Source: Sinotaia quadrata (taxonomy: Eukaryota; Mollusca; Gastropoda; Architaenioglossa; Viviparidae). From it: a DNA stretch of 64,000 nucleotides. Both the position numbers and the translations under genes were made by a program. The notes under the pieces are model-generated. The model was not told where the DNA came from. It did no database searches and saw nothing but the letters and a program-made list of their open reading frames with translations. Below are positions 48,380 through 64,000 of this stretch, piece after piece; positions within the stretch are counted from its first letter, which is position 1, and the number at the start of each line of letters is the position of its first letter. Location: contig CM054180.1 of assembly GCA_028829895.1 (NCBI GenBank), forward strand, positions 114,933,135 to 114,997,134, given 5' to 3'.

Positions 48380-48565
48380 TAGGAGTACCTATTGCGTTGT
48401 CAAACCTTCACTATTTTGATTGATATGAGTACCTATTGCGTTGTCAAACATTCACTAGTTCGATTGAGAGGAGTACCTATTGAGTTGTCAAACCTTCACT
48501 AGTTTCAATGATAGGAATAGCTATTGAGTTGTCAAACCTTCCCTATTTTGATTGATAATTGTCAG
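48380..48565. repeat. Tandem repeat of about 55 bases
   Basis: Three to four copies containing GAGTACCTATTGCGTTGTCA and AACCTTCACTA. Confidence 0.88.
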
Positions 48566-49328
48566 GCTACAAAAGATTCGAATTTTTTTTTTATAATCGA
48601 GTTTTAATATTCACTCGAATGAAAACTATTTCTACTTGTTTAGTAAATGTTTTATGCCAGTGTATACCCATATAAGGAACATACAAATATACCACGTTTA
48701 ACACTTTATCCAGAGTGAGAGTATATTTTTTTAATTCTTCTTCTGCTCGCTTTCATCGTTCAGCCAACCAGAATTGAATATATTCGATCTTTCATGAGAG
48801 TGGAGCAATTCACTTCATCTTCGACTGAATAGAATGGATAAATAAATAGTTGTGTGATACATAAAAGAGGTGCCAACCACTCCAACTCCACTTAATTTCA
48901 TTTTAAATAAAGAACCTACGAAGATATAGGTGCAATTCTTTCAAAGGTGAAACCTAAAAGGTTTTTGTGAAACGTACCAGAGCACACAAAATGTCACTCC
49001 AGAGATCGACACAACTGTTTGATATGATTATTTTTTTAAAATCCGTTTGCATGGAAGGTGAATTGCAAAGAAAGAAAAATGCTTAGAAATTAAGAACTCC
49101 TATAAAATAATAAAAATCAATTGCCATTATAGAACATTATAATAATGCTTCAAAACTAAATTATATTTGAGAAAGACATTTTAACATCCTTAAAGAGCAA
49201 GTTTCTTACATTGTTATTTTTCAGTGTTTTCAAAACAAAATATACACAGTACAAGATTATAGAAGTATTAAATAATTGTTCAAGCTTCACCGCTTTACAG
49301 TTGTACTTCTAATTATATCTTTCTGAAA

Positions 49329-49530
49329 TCAATAGGCTCCCCTTGTAAATAAAATCTTCATTATTTAATTTTAAAGAAATATTGCTTTAATCTGTTCTCG
49401 TCAATAGGCTCCCCTTGTAAATAAAATCTTCATTATTTAATTTTAAAGAAATATTGCTTTAATCTGTTCTCTTCAATAGGCTCCCCTTGTAAATAAAATC
49501 TTCTTTATTTAATTTTTTAAAAATATTATT
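49329..49530. repeat. 72-base tandem repeat
   Basis: Nearly three copies with CAATAGGCTCCCCTTGTAAA and AAATATTGCTTTAATCTG. Confidence 0.93.
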
Positions 49531-49935
49531 TTAATCTGATTGCATTCAACCCTTTCCGGTTTGAAGCTCCAAACCAATAAATTATTTAAAATGAAATCCA
49601 ATACTTTATGTGAATATGTTTAAATGTTACATTTGCGTATTAGTGAGTTCGTAAGTATTTGTCGCATTATGTATAAGAACACATTTTCCTATTTCAAGTC
49701 ATTATGTTCGACGCCATTAATGTTTTTTTAAAAATACACGGTGCAGGGTCATAGCGCTGATAGACGTTCTATCCATCTTTCAAAGCATTAACAGCAGTAG
49801 TGCCTATGGTGGTACTAGAAGTGTGGTAGTTTTATTAGTATTAAATTTCTCTTATCACAAATAATTAAACTGTGTAAATACTTCTACTACTTCGCATACA
49901 CACAAGCACACGCACACTCTCATATGCACGCAAAA

Positions 49936-50008
<73 letters not shown>
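49936..50008. repeat. CA microsatellite
   Basis: Long uninterrupted (CA)n. Confidence 0.97.
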
Positions 50009-50011
<3 letters not shown>

Positions 50012-50240
50012 GGGCAAACTTTTATGCATTAATTTTTATTTTACCCAGTCGACTTCGTTTCTCCGACTCACTTCCCTTTGTCCTACCATTGTGTCTAGTG
50101 AAAAAAAACACCTCATAAATAGAAATATGACTATGGCTATGGCTAGTCTCAAAGAACCAAGGATAATTTTAAAATGTCACTCCTCGACTCCACAGTCTAC
50201 AGAGATTAAATATTCACATCTGAATGCAACGCAAAATATC

Positions 50241-50378
50241 TTGTCTGAATTGCGTTTCGCTGTGTGGTTCCAACCCAAAATACTTGTCTGAATTGCGCTT
50301 CGCTGTGTGGTTCCAACCCAACATATTTGTCTGAATTGCGCTTCGCTGTGTGGTTCCAACCCAACATATTTGTCTGAT
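50241..50378. repeat. 43-base tandem repeat
   Basis: Three copies of TTGTCTGAATTGCGCTTCGC followed by TGTGTGGTTCCAACCCA. Confidence 0.94.
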
Positions 50379-51541
50379 TTCTCACCTGTGTAAGCCGTTG
50401 CTCGCCGCTTACGTTCATCATCTGTCTCGAAAGCACATTAAATGTATTACGGTCAATTTCATTCGACCATAATACTCTTCTTTAAGGACTGTGTTAGGAC
50501 AGATCATGATTATTTTAAACAAGAGTAACAATGTATTATGAGTCACTGTTTCATTAAATTGCACAATTGTTAATTGTTAATTGTTAGTTTTGTTTTCTAT
50601 AAATACAGATATGTTTGATAAGCATTTTTCATTTGGCATATTTGCTCATTTTAATGTATTGTATTTCTGGTGAAGTATATTTGGCTGTCCCTATTTTAAA
50701 AAATGTAAACTTAACTATTTCAGAGTTTGTTAAATGTTAATGTGACATGACCTTCAGGTATTGAGCATAACGATATTTTTGTATCAGAGTTAAAATAACT
50801 CAGGTAAGGAATATGCTAGAACTTGCTCATTCAATTCAAAGAGTTCCATGCAGTTGAGTAGCTTTTCTGACTAATGGTTTCACACTTGTTCATAACAAGC
50901 CAATTTGATTGACCGAAAGTTACTTTGTTGAAGAAAGTTGTACATTCTAATCACTTTGATTTTGACGTAACTCAAGTCCAGTCATATAGGGGATCGTTAG
51001 CTATGGTAACTGACTGATAAAGAAAGAATAGATATTTTGTACATGTTTATTATTGATCTATGATTTGAACTGGATAATATTTTTACGTCATTGAATTATT
51101 ATGTATATGATCAGTAAGTTGAATATATTGTACATTATACGTGTGAATTGTGATCGATGCTATATATCAAGCTGACAAGTATCATTGCAAGATTTGTAAG
51201 TTTAGAATCTGTGTAAGAGAGAAAGGAGTTTAGAGATGAAATGTCCCTGAAACTTAGCGCTGTTCTTAGTTTGACTTTTGCAGAAAGGAGCGTGCCATTT
51301 TTATGCTTTTGATGTTGTGTAACCTTGTATCCGCTTCAGACAGCAGTAACTACTGTACTCTACCACATCACGTTGGTGTATGTAATGTGCTACTGTAAGT
51401 TGATTCTTGTGAATTCTGATTTAGAGCCAATATGAGGGAAATTGAGGTTGAGTTTGGTCTCGAGAATTCTTGCAGAAAAGCTTTGAACATTCCTTGTGTG
51501 CTTGTGCAGTGCGTACAAAGTGCTAGATTATTCTCCATGGT

Positions 51542-51724
51542 GTGTTTTGTGAGCACATCGACAAGATTGTGGAACAGTTATGTAACGTGCCTAGAAGGGG
51601 TATGATGGACCATCATCTAACAAGAAAGAAAGTGTTTTGTGAGCACATCGACAAGATTGTGGAACAGTTATGTAACGTGCCTAGAAGGGGTATGATGGAC
51701 CATCATCTAACAAGAAAGAAAGTG
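51542..51724 (+). repeat. Exact 90-base tandem duplication with open frame
   Basis: Two identical 90-base units, GTGTTTTGTGAGCACATCGA onward. The plus frame stays open over both and gives a 30-residue unit with FCEHIDKIVEQLCNVPRRGM. I do not recognise the peptide, and the frame starts and ends without exon signals I can trust. Confidence 0.85.
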
Positions 51725-51914
51725 TTTTGTTGCAAACGCCTGATTGTGAACGTGTGTCAGCGTCACCTGCTGTCATGTGTTTATGTTTATGTTATGTTTA
51801 TTGACAATTATCTCTCCCAAACTCCACTACATTTATTAACCTTCTTGCATATATATTAAAACATTTTGTTTTGGTAACAGTAGATGGATGAGAACTCGTG
51901 AAATATAAATGAAA

Positions 51915-52110
51915 GCCGGATTTTATTATTCCTTTAGTAAGAAGTTTCCACCTGCAGAAACATGCTACAGTAAAACGTCTATCTTATTATTGTGCAAAGA
52001 TTAGAGTCTTACGACACCCTTATAATCCGCCTAGAGAGATATGTTGGTCTTGTAGGAGAATTATTAATTAACAATAAATTAAGATTATCGATCACTTGTA
52101 ATTAGTTATG
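51915..52110 (+). repeat. Dispersed repeat copy 3
   Basis: Same order of blocks as copy 2, plus AAAACGTCTATCTTATTATT shared with copy 1. Probably an old non-autonomous element; ends not resolved. Confidence 0.65.
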
Positions 52111-52163
52111 TTTTATTATTTTATTTATTGTTTTATAAAGACGTATATAGAAATGTACTAATT

Positions 52164-52173
52164 GGAAAGTAAT

Positions 52174-52222
<49 letters not shown>
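52164..52222. repeat. CA microsatellite
   Basis: Uninterrupted (CA)n following the dispersed repeat copy. Confidence 0.97.
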
Positions 52223-52223
<1 letters not shown>

Positions 52224-54045
52224 GTGTTGGTATATGTAAGCTGCAATTAACGGACTAATGAGAACGATAGTGAATGTGAAAAAGACATCTTTAGAGGCAG
52301 AGAAGCAAAATAAGATAATTATATATAGAATTGAATTACGTGAAGAAAACCTATTATTTGATGAGTCAAATTAGTGTTAATATAGAAAATACGTAGGTCA
52401 AACATATCATACATACACTTTAATCTTTATAACTAAATGGCATAATATACATTACTTCTATGGCTGTGAAATAAGAAGTATATGCGTGCAAAGTACACGA
52501 ACAATTTGCCATTTAATCCTTCTTTTAAACTATCTCTTTCTCTCGTTTATTATCCAACTGGTTCATTCACTCTTGTCAGTTTCTATGCAAATATAATATC
52601 ACAGTGATTAGTTTCAAAGGTAATACAATAAAGGATAATTATATGCTTGTCATGTCTGTATCATCTAATAATTTATATTCTTATTTACAAACGAATAGAA
52701 CTCAGTATATATTACACAAATTAAACTTGTGACCTGTAGTAAAATATGAACTCTACACATAATAATTATCCTTTATAAAACCCGACATACGAGTATTAAT
52801 CATGAAATGTTTCACACAGAAAATGTGTATACCACCATGACTGTATATTTTCTTAATCTTACAAGAACGCTCTCGAGAAAAAACAAAAACGTTTTCTTTG
52901 TAGATTTACAAATGAGGATACTGACTGTTTTGTTGTAAAAGAAAAATGTTGTAAAGCATGTACGAGGCACTTGTTTTGCAATGTTCTAACATTCAAGAAC
53001 TTATCACATCTTTTGCTATGTTCTAACATTCAAGAACTTATCACATCTTAGAAACAACTAGCACTCGGTCTCCTCGGTATTACTTTCACTCCAAAATTGA
53101 CCTCCTCCTCCAGTGTGTTGACTAAGATTGCACACGGCACTGTCAGGATAGGTGGAGCTACTTCTGGAACCTTAAGGTCTCTATGGACAAAACGTAAAAT
53201 CTATGCGATTTGCGTGCTCTAATAACAACATTATTAGTAGTAATAGTAGTAGTATTACATATATAATTTGCCTGTCGTTTTCTATCGTACGTGCTAGGGA
53301 CTAAAGTGTTTAGGTAATAAACCTTTTTTGCCAATTCACCTTTCTATCACAGTCGCTCTAAGTAATCTTTGCCAATTCACTGTCCTATCACTGATGCTTT
53401 CGCCAACCTTTCACTTAAAAGTAAGTCTTTTGTGGGTCCGCGGGGAGTGGTGGGTGGATGGAATCGTGAAATTGACGACAATTGGTAGTAGGCTTTAAAC
53501 AGAAATATATTTTCACAAAATCGGTCGCTGCGTGATTCACAGTGAATGACTTCAAGAATTTGTCAAAGTGTAATCCGAGCTAATAAACTTATCAAGCCTT
53601 CATACCTTCTGTTTCGTCCTGACAATGTCAGTAAATACTTCTTTCTTTTACGTTAATTAACTCCTGCAATACTGCTTAATACAGCCATGGAAAAGTGCTA
53701 AATGTACACAAGGTAATATTGAATGAAATATTCCTCATTGGTTTACCGATATTGCAATTAAATTAAGATTGTTAACAAACAAGTGGTTAGATTTCAAATT
53801 AATTCTTCGCTTGTTTTTGTAAAGGATTCTGTATTATCTTTCCGTAGTGGTCATAGTTAATGATAAGATTTGGTGAACAAAGTTAAACTCTGAGGACTCC
53901 ACTGTCAAATGGATAAATTTGTATATTTTAGAAAGCGATGTAGAAAAAAGAAAAGACAACTGGTGCTACGTTTTGCCATCAGCACTGGTACCTGAACAGT
54001 CTCGTTATTTTCTATTAACTGTAAGACACTCAAGATAACCCTCCT

Positions 54046-64000
<9,955 letters not shown>

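Larger units (their letters stand above)
48331..54045. other. Intergenic region between genes A and B
   Basis: No gene recognised. Contains tandem repeats, CA runs, one copy of a dispersed repeat and a short coding-like stretch near 53062-53185. The 3' UTR of gene A should lie at the right end. Confidence 0.55.

Overview
The window is animal (metazoan) nuclear DNA: AT-rich, rich in micro- and minisatellites, with short coding exons split by GT-AG introns of about 0.2-1.8 kb. Extracellular cysteine-rich modules, fibronectin type III (FN3) domains and tandem tyrosine-phosphatase domains point to a marine invertebrate, probably a lophotrochozoan such as a mollusc. That placement is inference. 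Both recognised genes lie on the minus strand.

Gene A (64000 down to 54046; 5' end outside the window) is a receptor-type protein tyrosine phosphatase (RPTP). Ten exons encode the end of an FN3 ectodomain with two furin-type sites, a transmembrane helix, a first phosphatase domain D1 that keeps Cys and Arg but departs from consensus at four other active-site positions, and a second domain D2 that has lost the catalytic Arg and the WPD loop. The nine complete exons join into one frame of 925 codons plus stop.

Gene B (47962 down to 13354) appears complete: 46 exons join without a frame break into 2331 codons plus stop. Order: signal peptide; three copies of a two-exon cysteine-rich pair with Ser/Thr/Pro linkers; five more linker exons; seven tandem copies of a two-FN3 module; three membrane-proximal FN3-like domains; a transmembrane helix; and a 52-residue tail ending in a YTLM motif. 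Its last exon is homologous to gene A's transmembrane exon but stops before any phosphatase domain. Gene B is therefore a phosphatase-less RPTP-like receptor next to a real RPTP, and this is the most interesting content of the window. Nearly every module up to exon 43 is bounded by phase-1 introns, so modules can be duplicated or skipped without loss of frame. Several duplications are recent, one left a decayed exon copy, and several minisatellites sit right at exon edges, one of them made from a splice acceptor.

Layout: 1-13353, gene-poor DNA with many minisatellites; 13354-47962, gene B; 47963-54045, intergenic with a somewhat GC-richer stretch just upstream of gene B; 54046-64000, gene A. 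A hAT-like MITE lies in an intron of gene B, a dispersed repeat family lies in the intergenic DNA, and a possible retroelement remnant lies in the largest gene B intron. The two genes probably encode related cell-surface receptors, one able at least in principle to signal through phosphatase domains and the other through a short tyrosine motif or as a ligand-binding or decoy partner. That functional link is inference.
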